Assembly: GCA_021790995.1 (NCBI GenBank)
Contig: JAJYFA010000020.1
Location: 1 to 37,091, forward strand
Direction of reading: 5' to 3'
From: Acidobacteriota bacterium
GTDB lineage: Bacteria; Acidobacteriota; Terriglobia; Terriglobales; Acidobacteriaceae
DNA: 37,091 bases
Shown: positions 8,610-17,347 of the stretch, in pieces
Position numbering within the stretch: position 1 is the first letter of the stretch
Layout: every line of letters starts with the position of its first letter
The notes under the pieces: model-generated
Seen by the model: only the letters and a program-made list of their open reading frames with translations
What the model was told of the DNA's origin: nothing
Databases searched by the model: none
Program-made: the position numbers and the translations under genes

Positions 8610-11600
8610 TTAGAAGGTGAATCGCGCCCCAATCTGCCCGACGCGTCCGCCCAGACCGCCATAGTTGATGATCTGGCCGAAGGTTGCATCGGCAAAATTC
8701 GTGTCTGGGCCAGCCAGCACGTTGCGATTGAAGACGTTGAAGAACTCCATCCTGAACGTGAAGTTATAGCGCCCATCCGGCCCGACCGCCTCGGTCTTAT
8801 GCACCCCGAGATCCTCGCTCGCGAAGCCGGGGTTGCGGACCTGCGATTGGAAGTTGCCGCCGTTGCCCAGCGTATAACCGGTGGGGTTCTGGAAGCAGCC
8901 CTTGTTCAGATACGGCTGGAACAGCTTGCGCGTACCCGTCGTTAGTTTGCAGTCAGGAACGATATTGATGTAGACGGAGTTGAATCCGTCATAGTAGTTC
9001 GTTGAGTGCACGGAGATAGGCGTTCCGGTGTTGTAATGAAAGTCGCCAGCCAGCACCCAGCCCCCAACCAATGCATCGGTTACCTTGCTCGCGTTGCTCA
9101 AAAACCACTTGCCGCGGCCAAAGGGCAGGCTGTAGAGGATATAACCCTTAACAATGTGCGTCTGGTCGAAATCCTCAATGTCTTTGGCCTCGTCCTTCAG
9201 ATCATAGGTATTCTGCAGCGATCCGGTTCCCCACAACTCCTGGAAATCGGTGTCGATGTCGCCGTGCGCGCGCGACCAGTTATAACTGGCCATCAGTGAG
9301 AGACCATTCGAGGTTCTGCGCGTCACGCTGAACTGCATGCTCTTATAGTCCGAGTTACCCAGCGGTGCACCGACCGAAAGCATCGGACCATAACCGGCTT
9401 CGGCTTGCGGATAGGGCGTAATCCCCTCCCACCCGGGGCAGGCCGAGGATGCGTCGCACCCGTTGTAGTAGCCGTTATAGGACGACGGGAATGTGTGCTT
9501 GAGATAGAAGTTTTGCATGTTGGCGACGGTCGGCTGGTTGGTCTCGAAGATGCCGCTCTGCAGATGGTAGCTGTGACTCTGAATCCAGTTTGCTTCCAGA
9601 ACCGTGTGCGCATCGAGCTGCCGCTCTACGCCCAGGCTATACTGCTGCACGTTCCCTGGCGTCAGCGAGCGGGGATCGACGTGGATTACATCGGCTTGCG
9701 TCCAGTCGGGAATCTTCTTCTGAACCGATGTTGGCGTGTAGCCGTTATCCCACTGGAAGTTATGCTCCTGCGTCACAGGGTGGTATCCAACGTCACCGGC
9801 CTGTTGATAGGGAACGCCACCCCACTGGTTCATATTCAGGGGGGTGAAGTACACGCCGATGTTGCCCCGCACGACTGTCTTGGGGGTGATTTGATAGGCA
9901 ACGCCAACATGCGGTGAGTAATTGTAATAGTCCTGGCGCAGCTCCCACGACTGGCTGCCGCTGGTCAGATATTCATACTCACCCATCAACCCGGTAACTG
10001 GGTTGAGCGCATCGGTCACAAAGTTCGACCAGTGTCCGTACTTTTCCTTAAATGGATTGTTGAAGTCCCAGCGCAGGCTCACATTCACCGTCAGCCGGGA
10101 GTTTACGTGAATATCGTCGCTGGCATACCAGGAGAACGCCTTGCGCCGGCCATATTCGTTGTCAGGGTTGTTGGTTTCCGCGTTGTACACGTCGCCGAGC
10201 AGAAAGCTGCCAAAGGCATTGCCGATCATGTCATAAGCATTAATGTAGTACCAGGCAGGCGCAGTCTGCGTCGGATCGAAGATAATCGGATAACCTCCCG
10301 TGAACGTGTTGTTATCCGTGGTGTAGTTGAATTGCATAGCCCGGAACTCCACGCCTGCCTTCACATTGTGCCGGCCGTGGTTCCAGACCAGTTCGTCGTT
10401 GTAGACAAAGGTGTTGGCTGCGTAGACATCGTTGTACTGACTGCCGATGGACGAGAAATTCCAGCCATTCTGATAGTTCGCGCCGCCAAAGTACATTCCA
10501 GAGTCAAAGTAGATCAGTGGGAAGTTGCCGGCGCCGTTATAGTTCAGCAGCTTCTGGTCCCAGTGGCCGGGCTGCGAGGTGGCTATGCTGGGATTGCGAA
10601 AACGGTTGAAGGTGGCGTAAACGGTATTCACCAGGTTGGGCTTGATGGTGATGGTATCGTTCAGGCGGGCGCCCGGAGCTGTAGTGTTATGCCAATAGGA
10701 GTTGGCTAACGGGCCTCCGTTTTGCGCTGTAGCCGACCACGCACCGCCTTGATCGGCGTTGATGCGTGGGTAATCATCCCAGTAGAACGAGCCGGCGATG
10801 TGCTGACGGTCGCTGAGATTGTAATCAATCTTGATGCTGGATTGCGTGTTGTGGAACCACGGATCGGGCTGGTACCCCGGTCCTGCGTTATTCAGCGTCA
10901 GAGTTGAATCCGGCTGATAATACTGGTGATACAGTTGCAGAATCTGCGCTGTCGTCCTGCTGATGCGGCCGGCGGGAATATGATTATTGACGAAGACGCA
11001 GCCAAAACCTTGCGGGGTATTGGATGAGGCTACAGGAGTCACACCCACGGTTGCCGGATCGATGATGGCGCCCATGTAAACGGGGTTGCCGCAATTATCG
11101 ATTGCCGGCGCACCGCCGTAGGTGTTGACCGGAACGTTGGTCGAGAGCATGGGGCTTAGATCTGCGTATGACGCCACACTGCCGTCCGAGTTGAGGCCCA
11201 TCATGCTGTCGGTAGGTACGGTGCGCGTGTTTGGACCCAGTTCCCACATCGACTGCATGTAGCGTTCCATCGCAACGTAATAGAACAGCTTGTTCTTCTT
11301 GATCGCGCCACCCTCGCTGCCGCCCCAGTCGGAGAGCGAATCGCTGAGACGCAGGTAGGCAGCCGCATTCGCCGGATCGGTAATCGCCGCCAGGTGATTG
11401 GAAGCACTGACGGCATCGAACGCCGTGTCGTGCAGAAAACCGAAGAGCGAGCCGTGAATCTGGTTGGCGCCCGATTTCATCTCGTAACGGAAGACACCGC
11501 CGCCGGAGCGGCCCGCGTCGGCATCGATTCCCGCCGTGTCCGCCTGGAATTCCTCTACCGCTTCCATCGGAGGCTGAGACTCGCTGATGTAGCCACCCAG

Positions 11601-12188
11601 TTGCGAGACAGCCGACGTGCCGTCAATCAGCACCTCTTTGGTCATCGCCATGCTGCCATCGATGTGCGAGCTGTAATCGGAGCCCTCGGCGCCAGGCACA
11701 TAGGCGAAGATAAAGTTCGACAGGTTGCGGCTGCCCTGCACGTTCAACGGCAACTCGGTCACAGCTTGATTGTTCAAGTTGGTAGAAACCGTAGAGGTCT
11801 CAGCTTCGAGGATCGGCGGAGCGCCTGTGACTTCCACCGTAGTCGATGCCGACCCAACCTGAAGGGTGACGTTGACCTCAGCCACCTGGCTGATGAGCAG
11901 GGTAATGCTCTTACGATCCAGTGTCTTGAATCCGGTCTTGGAAAAGTCTACAGAATAAGCGCCTATCGGCAGGTTATCGACACGGTAGAAGCCTTGGGTG
12001 TCGGTTGTCGTCGTCGTCACCGCGTTGGTACCCAGGTTTGTCACCTGGACACGTACTCCGGGCAGCACCGCTGCCGATGGATCCTTGACCGTACCAACGA
12101 TCGCGGCGCGATCCGATTGGGCAAACAGGGGCGCTGCCAAAGCGCTTACAAACAGCATCACTGTGGCCAGTATTTTTTTGAGTGCCAT
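8610..12188 (-). CDS. Oar-like TonB-dependent outer-membrane receptor
   Basis: 1192 aa. The signal peptide is MALKKILATVMLFVSALAAPLFAQ. A carboxypeptidase-regulatory-like beta-sandwich follows at ~25-110 (AAIVGTVKDPSAAVLPGVRVQVTN, TDTQGFYRVDNLPIGAYSV), then a TonB plug (~115-250) and a very large 22-strand-type barrel ending in the terminal aromatic motif GARFTF. This architecture is highly amplified in acidobacteria and is thought to import large substrates, probably oligosaccharides when next to glycoside hydrolases. No SusD partner is present. ATG 12188 has GGAGGG seven bases upstream. Upstream at 12518-12564 lie two tandem palindromes that could bind a regulator. Family assignment is firm; beta-glucan as ligand is inferred from the three GH16 neighbours. 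Confidence 0.93.
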   Translation of the reverse strand: MALKKILATVMLFVSALAAPLFAQSDRAAIVGTVKDPSAAVLPGVRVQVTNLGTNAVTTTTTDTQGFYRVDNLPIGAYSVDFSKTGFKTLDRKSITLLISQVAEVNVTLQVGSASTTVEVTGAPPILEAETSTVSTNLNNQAVTELPLNVQGSRNLSNFIFAYVPGAEGSDYSSHIDGSMAMTKEVLIDGTSAVSQLGGYISESQPPMEAVEEFQADTAGIDADAGRSGGGVFRYEMKSGANQIHGSLFGFLHDTAFDAVSASNHLAAITDPANAAAYLRLSDSLSDWGGSEGGAIKKNKLFYYVAMERYMQSMWELGPNTRTVPTDSMMGLNSDGSVASYADLSPMLSTNVPVNTYGGAPAIDNCGNPVYMGAIIDPATVGVTPVASSNTPQGFGCVFVNNHIPAGRISRTTAQILQLYHQYYQPDSTLTLNNAGPGYQPDPWFHNTQSSIKIDYNLSDRQHIAGSFYWDDYPRINADQGGAWSATAQNGGPLANSYWHNTTAPGARLNDTITIKPNLVNTVYATFNRFRNPSIATSQPGHWDQKLLNYNGAGNFPLIYFDSGMYFGGANYQNGWNFSSIGSQYNDVYAANTFVYNDELVWNHGRHNVKAGVEFRAMQFNYTTDNNTFTGGYPIIFDPTQTAPAWYYINAYDMIGNAFGSFLLGDVYNAETNNPDNEYGRRKAFSWYASDDIHVNSRLTVNVSLRWDFNNPFKEKYGHWSNFVTDALNPVTGLMGEYEYLTSGSQSWELRQDYYNYSPHVGVAYQITPKTVVRGNIGVYFTPLNMNQWGGVPYQQAGDVGYHPVTQEHNFQWDNGYTPTSVQKKIPDWTQADVIHVDPRSLTPGNVQQYSLGVERQLDAHTVLEANWIQSHSYHLQSGIFETNQPTVANMQNFYLKHTFPSSYNGYYNGCDASSACPGWEGITPYPQAEAGYGPMLSVGAPLGNSDYKSMQFSVTRRTSNGLSLMASYNWSRAHGDIDTDFQELWGTGSLQNTYDLKDEAKDIEDFDQTHIVKGYILYSLPFGRGKWFLSNASKVTDALVGGWVLAGDFHYNTGTPISVHSTNYYDGFNSVYINIVPDCKLTTGTRKLFQPYLNKGCFQNPTGYTLGNGGNFQSQVRNPGFASEDLGVHKTEAVGPDGRYNFTFRMEFFNVFNRNVLAGPDTNFADATFGQIINYGGLGGRVGQIGARFTF

Positions 12189-12651
12189 AATGAACCCTCC
12201 AAAAACTTTCACATTGAGTGCGTTTCGGTGCGCCTTCCGCCTCAACCCTGGTTGCTCCATGTTGTCGAACTGGAGGAAGCGCGCTACACCGGTCCTCAAA
12301 ACCACAACCATTCAACCTGAATCGTGTGGAAATTGGAAAGGTAAGCCATCGATACATTTACGAGTGTCTGGGAGGATGACAGGGTAAAGCCAATTACACC
12401 ACACCGATACCCCAGCAGCGCAATGAGTTGAGAGATGCACGGAAGGCAACCCAGTCAAGCTCTTTGCCGATCAAAGGCTTCTGCATCCGACGATATCCGA
12501 CGCGCAGAAGCGCTGTCCGATTTACAGGTAAATCGATGAAAATCCCACTAAATTTACCGTAAATCGCCCTGCGTTAGTCAGGCGCAAGAGTTAGGACGGG
12601 ATCGCCGAATACCCACCGCAGCTTGGTCGCAGCTGTCATCTTTCATTTGAG
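12189..12651. other. Intergenic leader upstream of the TonB receptor
   Basis: This 463-nt stretch has no convincing coding frame. It contains the receptor Shine-Dalgarno at its left end, an AT-richer block, and the tandem palindromes listed separately at 12518-12564. The right part adjoins an IS1380 remnant. I could not identify a reliable -35/-10 pair by eye. Confidence 0.5.
12518..12564. promoter_or_regulatory. Two tandem ATTTAC/GTAAAT palindromes (operator-like)
   Basis: Positions 12518-12535 read CGATTTACAGGTAAATCG, a perfect inverted repeat of 8-nt arms around AG. Positions 12552-12564 read ATTTACCGTAAAT, the same 6-nt core around one C. The centres are ~31.5 bp apart, about three helical turns, so a dimeric regulator could occupy both on one DNA face. 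They lie ~330-375 nt upstream of the receptor start, a long distance, so the true target may be an unmapped promoter between. The repeats are seen directly; operator function is inferred. Confidence 0.5.
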
Positions 12652-13204
12652 CTACTTTTCCTCATTTGAACCTAAACAGCAGTCGGCCGGCAAGAGGGCA
12701 CATGTTTGGAGGAGCTTTCGGCGTCGCTCTGGGATGATTCTGGCCACGATGTAGTGCAGCAAGGTCTTCCATCGGTCTGCCGCCGGATACTGCTCCGCAA
12801 ATGTTCTCACATGGCTCAAAGGCGCACGTATATTGGCGATCAACAGCATCAGGGCGGTCTTGGCCGCGTGCATCGCCGTCAGATAGAGAGTCGTTTTCCC
12901 CGCACGCTTGGTTGCTCGGCCCACGGCGGCCAGCAGCAACGCCCTACCGGTAATGGCCTCCATACTGGCCTCTGGCATGGACGCGCGGCAGTACCAGCTC
13001 CACCAGTTGTGGACCAACGTTACTGCACGAGCACTCGTCTGGCAGCGTTCGATGTCCTGGGTCGTAAAGCCGCCCCATCCCCACTGGTTTTTCAACTCGT
13101 CGAAGCCGTTCTCCGCATCGGCCCGGTCGCGGTATGACATCTGTCGAACCGGATTCCTTGCATCTTCCGTCATCTTGCGCCGTGCCTCTGCGGTTTTGCA
13201 ATGA
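12652..13204 (-). pseudogene. IS1380-family transposase C-terminal remnant
   Basis: The frame contains YRDRADAENGFDELKNQWGWGGFTTQDIERCQ, RAVTLVHNWWSWYCR and GRALLLAAVGRATKRAGKTTLYL, the characteristic C-terminal segment of IS1380 DDE transposases, where the Glu of AENGFDE is the last catalytic residue. The ATG at 13173 is internal; the frame is open to about 13204. The N-terminal two thirds, with both catalytic Asp residues, is missing and no inverted repeats were found. The fragment is inactive. Confidence 0.8.
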
Positions 13205-13522
13205 ATGCCATGTTCGGCAAGTCAGTTTGACGCAAACTCCTCAATTAGAGAGATAGACGATGCTACTTCCGTGACTCCGATACGTTGGGCGAAGTCTGCG
13301 AACCGGCACAGAATGGGTACACGCCTGAGGACAGTAAGTATCCACGGGCAGAGCCGGTGGCTTTACGGTTGCTGGCCCCTCAAAGGGCCTCTTCGCAACC
13401 GTCCGAAGCAAAAGCAAGAACAAAGCAAAAGCCTCGTACTGCTGTCTTCACTGCCGCAGCACAGGCAATTCGAGGGAGAACATTCTCCCGGAATTCTCAA
13501 AGTTCTACTGCCACCCCGGCAG
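13205..13522. other. Non-coding spacer between two IS remnants
   Basis: No convincing gene. On the minus strand a short frame ending near 13226 (RIGVTEVASSISLIEEFASN) is open but I do not recognise it. The region is probably debris between the IS1380 fragment and the IS4-type element. Confidence 0.4.
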
Positions 13523-14855
13523 AGCCGAATAAGCGTTAACCTAACGATTGCGTTTTCTGACTCACGGCGATACCATTTCGGCTATGGGCGGCCCAATCGC
13601 GAACAGTGAGTTTGAGAACTGGGATGTGTTGCGACGGTTTCTCCCCTTGGGATGGGAGGAGCAGGCGCGGTTGTGTGGCGCGATGCGGCGGGCGCGCTAT
13701 ATCAAGTCGCCTGAGACGGTGTTGCGCATTCTGTTGCTGCACCTGGCGAACGGCTGCTCGTTGACCGAGACCGCGGCACGTGCGCAAGCTTCGGGGCTCG
13801 GAGTCATCAGCTCCGTGGGCGTATTCAAGCGTCTTCGCGCCGCGGGGCCATGGCTGCGTTGGTTGGCGCAGCAGGAGCGCGGTGCGGCGGAGCTGCCCCT
13901 AAGTGCGGTGGGCCGAAGAGTACGCGCGGTGGATGCGACAACTGTTTGCGAGCCGGGTAGTACGGGCGGAGATTGGAGAGTGCATTACGCCGTGAACCTT
14001 GCGGATTTGCAGTGCGACTTTTTCCAGTTAACCGAACTGCAGCAGAGCGGCGAGACCTTTCGCCGTGTGCTGGTGAACAAGGGGGATATCATGCTCGGGG
14101 ATCGTGTCTATGCGGCACCGCCTGGCGTGGCTCATGTGCTCGATGGTGGCGGCGATGTGGTCGTACGCCTTAACCGGGCAGCTCTGCCCTTGTTCGATTC
14201 CCGCCATCGACGGATTGATCTGGCAGGACGGATGCGAACACTGAAGGGGCATGCACCGGGCCGTTTCCGACCTGGATTAAGGATCCGCAAAGCGGTTGGA
14301 TCGCAGGCCGCCTGGTTGCTCTGCGGCAGAGTGCGGAGGTCACACGCTGGACGCGCGAACAGATGCTGCGCAGAGGGCGACGCGACCAGGAGAAGGTCTC
14401 CGAGCTATCGCTGGAACTGGCCGAGTACTTCATCCTATGGACCAGCCTGAAGAAACTCCGCGCCGCCGAAGTGCTCGAACTCTACCGACTACGCTGGCAA
14501 ATCGAGTTGGTTTTCAAGCGGATGAAGTCGATCCTCGGGGTAGGCCATCTACCCAAGAAGGACCCGCTCAGTGCGCAGGCCTGGCTGGAAGGAAAGCTCT
14601 TCGTGGGCCTGTTGATCGAACGTATGGCAGACGCTGCCGCTTCGTTTTTCCCCTGGGGTTACCCCGTGGCAGCCACGGCGCAGCCGCTGGCGGGAGATTG
14701 AATTCATGTATCGCCAGGTTGGCGTCGCGCTGCTTTTGCCGCAAAGTCTGAATTCAGTCATCAACCAGTGGCCAGCGATCAGCAAACTCCTCGCAGCAAC
14801 TCCGCGCAAACGGAAGCGATTCTCTTGGGGTGTTTAGGTTAACGCTTATTCGGCT
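13523..14855 (+). mobile_element. IS4-type insertion sequence with 20-bp perfect terminal inverted repeats
   Basis: The left end, 13523-13542, reads AGCCGAATAAGCGTTAACCT. The right end, 14836-14855, is its exact reverse complement. The similarity extends outwards over GGC with two mismatches, so the true tips may lie a few bases further out. The element is ~1.33 kb and encodes one transposase-like region (see the separate entry). I see no clear target-site duplication. The right end interrupts the 5' part of a recombinase gene at 14856-14998, so insertion came after that gene arrived. Confidence 0.85.
13584..14834 (+). pseudogene. IS4-family DDE transposase with two compensating frameshifts
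   Basis: The first part (from ATG 13584, or TTG 13548) carries ENWDVLRRFLPLGWEEQ, RAVDATTV (first Asp) and MLGDRVYA (second Asp). Near 14255-14270 the homologous frame shifts: TWIKDPQSGWIAGRLVALRQS continues in another frame, which holds YRLRWQIELVFKRMKS, an exact Y-x2-R-x3-E-x6-K signature with the third catalytic Glu. Near 14680 the frame returns to the original one (SRWREIEFMYRQVG to the stop at 14832-14834). All catalytic residues are present, but the protein is broken twice. Either the copy is decaying or there are two single-base sequence errors; a programmed shift is less likely since two would be needed. Confidence 0.75.
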
Positions 14856-14998
14856 GAGCCGTGGGATCTCCCTTTTGGATTAGGGTTGGCGTAACCTTGC
14901 TCGTGCAGCCACGCAACGTAGCTTTCAATCTGTGGCGCCAACCAGCTTCTGCGAATGCGATCTATGGTGGATGGCTTGACGAAGTACTGCTCGATCAT
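14856..14998 (-). pseudogene. 5' fragment of a tyrosine recombinase/integrase gene cut by the IS element
   Basis: ATG 14998 has GGAGG five to six bases upstream and opens MIEQYFVKPSTIDRIRRSWL, then APQIESYVAWLHEQGYANPN. This is the N-terminal core-binding start typical of site-specific integrases found in recombinase trios and plasmid-borne elements. The frame runs straight into the inverted repeat of the IS element at 14855 and stops there. The remainder of the gene is not found on the left side of the IS. Confidence 0.6.
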
Positions 14999-15137
14999 GA
15001 CAACCTCCAGTTGGAAAAATCCGACGGAAAATTATCATGCGCCCAATTCAAACGTTATGTGCCCTTCAGAACGGGGACCGTCTGCGGGGATGGAGCTGTT
15101 CACATCCACGGCCACAAAACGATCAGCGGCACAAAAC

Positions 15138-15167
15138 CTGGATTATGTTCCCGGGGACATAATCCAG
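15138..15167. repeat. 30-bp near-perfect palindrome at a mobile-element junction
   Basis: The left half is CTGGATTATGTTCCC and the right half GGGGACATAATCCAG: 14 of 15 pairs match around a CCC/GGG centre. It lies exactly where IS21 IstA homology ends (on the minus strand, after VLD) and the recombinase upstream region begins. It may be an element terminus, a recombination site or a junction of two inverted ends. The symmetry is seen directly; any role is inferred. Confidence 0.6.
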
Positions 15168-15494
15168 AACGATTACGCGCGGCACGCCGCCAAGGCGGCG
15201 AAAGGCCTTCTCGTGCAACTCGGCCCAGATACGGGCGCTCGATCGGAACGTCAGCAACCGAACTGACTTGCGACTGTAACCAAGCATCATTACGAACAGG
15301 CGAGTATGTTGGTATTTGCCCGTATCTGGGTTGCGCACCATCGGTCCCGTACCGTAATCGACCTGGCCTTCTTCGCCGGGTTGGGTTTCAATGATGACCC
15401 GCGCCTCTGGTTTCGAAGCGCCGCGCAGCGTGCGCACGAAGCGTTGGACACTCTGATAAGCTCGCCCAAGTGAACCTTCGAGGCAGTCCCGCAC
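15150..15494 (-). pseudogene. IS21 IstA transposase fragment
   Basis: Minus-strand translation includes RAYQSVQRFVRTLRG, TQPGEEGQVDYGTGPMV, RLFVMMLGYSRKSVRLL and RIWAELHEKAFRRLGG, unmistakable for the IS21 IstA catalytic core (first Asp in QVDYG). Homology stops at VIVLD, just at the second catalytic Asp, where the palindrome at 15138-15167 starts. Degraded N-terminal IstA-like sequence may continue to ~15560 in other frames. No istB follows. The fragment is inactive. Confidence 0.8.
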
Positions 15495-15560
15495 CCACGT
15501 CTGGTGGTTGCCGTTGGGGATTGCGGCGCCTGTGGCGGCGTGTTCGGCAAGAGTTACGCA

Positions 15561-15929
15561 AGCCGGGGATCTGTTGCCGATGTGATTCCAGTCGACTGCG
15601 TCGTCCAGGGCTGTCCACCGAGCCCGCAGGCTATCCTGAATGCGATTCGGAGTGCTGTTTCTTCCGCTGCAACAGATGACAGATTGCCGGCCGGATGACT
15701 CTCCTGAACTTTGAACACATATCTCCCGGAAGCCATTGCGATCGGGATGAACGCGAGCCTTGCTCTGTTTGCCCTTCCCTATTCACGCTTCAAGCGTATC
15801 GAAAGTCACAGTTCAACAGAAGCCTGATCGGTGTCGGATCGATGAAATGCTTCATCTTGTCTCCGGCATGATTCCTGGCGGTGAGCGACGGACAATTCTT
15901 CCGATTGATTTGCCAAAGAGGTTTGCACG
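15561..15929. other. Non-coding stretch between IS21 debris and a receptor fragment
   Basis: No supported gene. Short open frames here have no recognisable motifs, and the sequence is likely a mosaic of decayed mobile DNA. Confidence 0.4.
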
Positions 15930-16415
15930 ATCTTCACCGGACAGAGCGGACTGCCAATCAATATCACCAATTCGGCGTCGTCTTATCCTGCGGATCGTCC
16001 GAACTGGGGCAGTGGACCCGCATATATTTCCGGCTATCGCACGTTCGGCTCGGGACATGTGCATCAGTACCTCAATCCCTGCCAGCCGGCCGGCACATGT
16101 GCCAACGCGCCCCAGAAAGCCGGCAACTCCGCCTTCGTTCTGGTGCCGTTCGGTCCCGCCAATGCTCAACTTACGCCGGGCACGCTGCAACGCTCTGGTG
16201 TCTATGCTCCTGGATATGAGGATCTGGATATGAGCGTGAAGAAGGTGTTTGCATTTAGCGAGAAGCTCAACTTCCAGTTGCGCTTGGACGCATTCGATGC
16301 TCTGAACCACACAAACCTTAGCTGCATCATCGCCACCGTCAACTCCAACAACTTCGGTCAGTTGACCACTGCGGCCCCGCGCACGGTTCAGATCGGCGGA
16401 CGCATCGAGTTCTAG
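15930..16415 (+). pseudogene. 3' fragment of an Oar-like TonB-dependent receptor
   Basis: The frame reads IFTGQSGLPINITNSASSYP, RPNWGSGPAYISGYR, then SGVYAPGYEDLDMSVKKVF, LRLDAFDALNHTNL and a C-terminal IGGRIEF. This matches the last barrel strands of acidobacterial Oar-like receptors and ends in the aromatic residue required for outer-membrane insertion. Everything upstream, over 900 residues, is missing, and there is no proper start. It lies on the plus strand, opposite the intact receptor at 8610-12188, so it came from another receptor gene cut off by the mobile elements to its left. Confidence 0.75.
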
Positions 16416-16681
16416 CCAAACATATTTGAAATTTTGAAACCACCGGCCGTCTGTCCGATGATCTTTTTGCCGAGACAGGAACAAGGGAGGGACGACCGAT
16501 GGATGTTTTCACCAGGCTGTTTGGCAGCCTGCTTCTGTTTGTCTATTGAGAGGTTTCAGAATACTGCTACCGGGACAAATGGACGGGGTCCGTGACGCAC
16601 ACCATCCTGGATTTTCTGCGCGCTATGTGCAGAATTCCGATGGATCGGTACGAACAAAGACCCCGTGCGGGCAGTGGCGAA

Positions 16682-17107
16682 TTACTGGGTGGGCGGCGCA
16701 GCCGTTGCGTCTGCGGGTGCTCGCTTGGCCGTGAACTCCTGCGGAGGACGATTGCCGCGAGGACCGCCGTTGCCGTCTGCAAACGTGCGTGTGAACTTGA
16801 TGGAATCGGCGCCGTCGGCTGTTCCTTTGTAGTTGATGGTGAACGAATTGCCGTTGAAGTTCATCACCTGGTCGAAGGTGATGGTGTCGCCATCGACTTT
16901 GCCGTTGGAGATGTCCATGTCCCCGCGCCTCATGCCGACTTTGCCGGTGAGGGCTGAGCCATCGACATGAAAGTCGAAGGTGATGGTCATGGTGTTGCCG
17001 TTGCGCATCGGGATGTCGGCTGTCCACTTGCCGTTAAAGTCGGCGGCCAGCGCAGTGACGGAACCGAGTACGAAGACAAGCGCTGCGAGCGCCAGTTTTC
17101 TCATCAT
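16682..17107 (-). CDS. Small secreted protein of unknown function
   Basis: 141 aa with a clear Sec signal peptide (MMRKLALAALVFVLGSVTALAA, cleaved before DFNGKW). The mature part is a run of alternating polar/hydrophobic beta strands (GKWTADIPM, TMTITFDFHVDGSALTGKV, GDTITFDQVMNFNGNSFTINYKG, SIKFTRTFADG), suggesting a small beta-barrel or lipocalin-like fold. The tail is Pro/Ala rich. Similar short exported proteins are frequent in acidobacteria but have no assigned function. It lies 240 nt downstream of the second MinD-like gene on the same strand, so it may be unrelated to that operon. Confidence 0.75.
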   Translation of the reverse strand: MMRKLALAALVFVLGSVTALAADFNGKWTADIPMRNGNTMTITFDFHVDGSALTGKVGMRRGDMDISNGKVDGDTITFDQVMNFNGNSFTINYKGTADGADSIKFTRTFADGNGGPRGNRPPQEFTAKRAPADATAAPPTQ

Positions 17108-17347
17108 GAAAGCTTCCTCCAGTCTGTTCGTTGCCGGCGCGGGATCGAAAACCTGCGCCTGTTTAGGAGGGACGTTTGGCGCGCGTGAGAAGACCCACCG
17201 GGCTTGCAGCCTGCCAAGGTCGATCCCCGGTTACAAAGCCCATTCGATTGAGTTTCCCAGGAACAGGGAAGGCCCACATCATCCTATCGGCTTTGTCGGC
17301 AAAGCTGTGGCCGCGTCTTTTCTTTCGTTACAGACTGTGAAGCGCCT

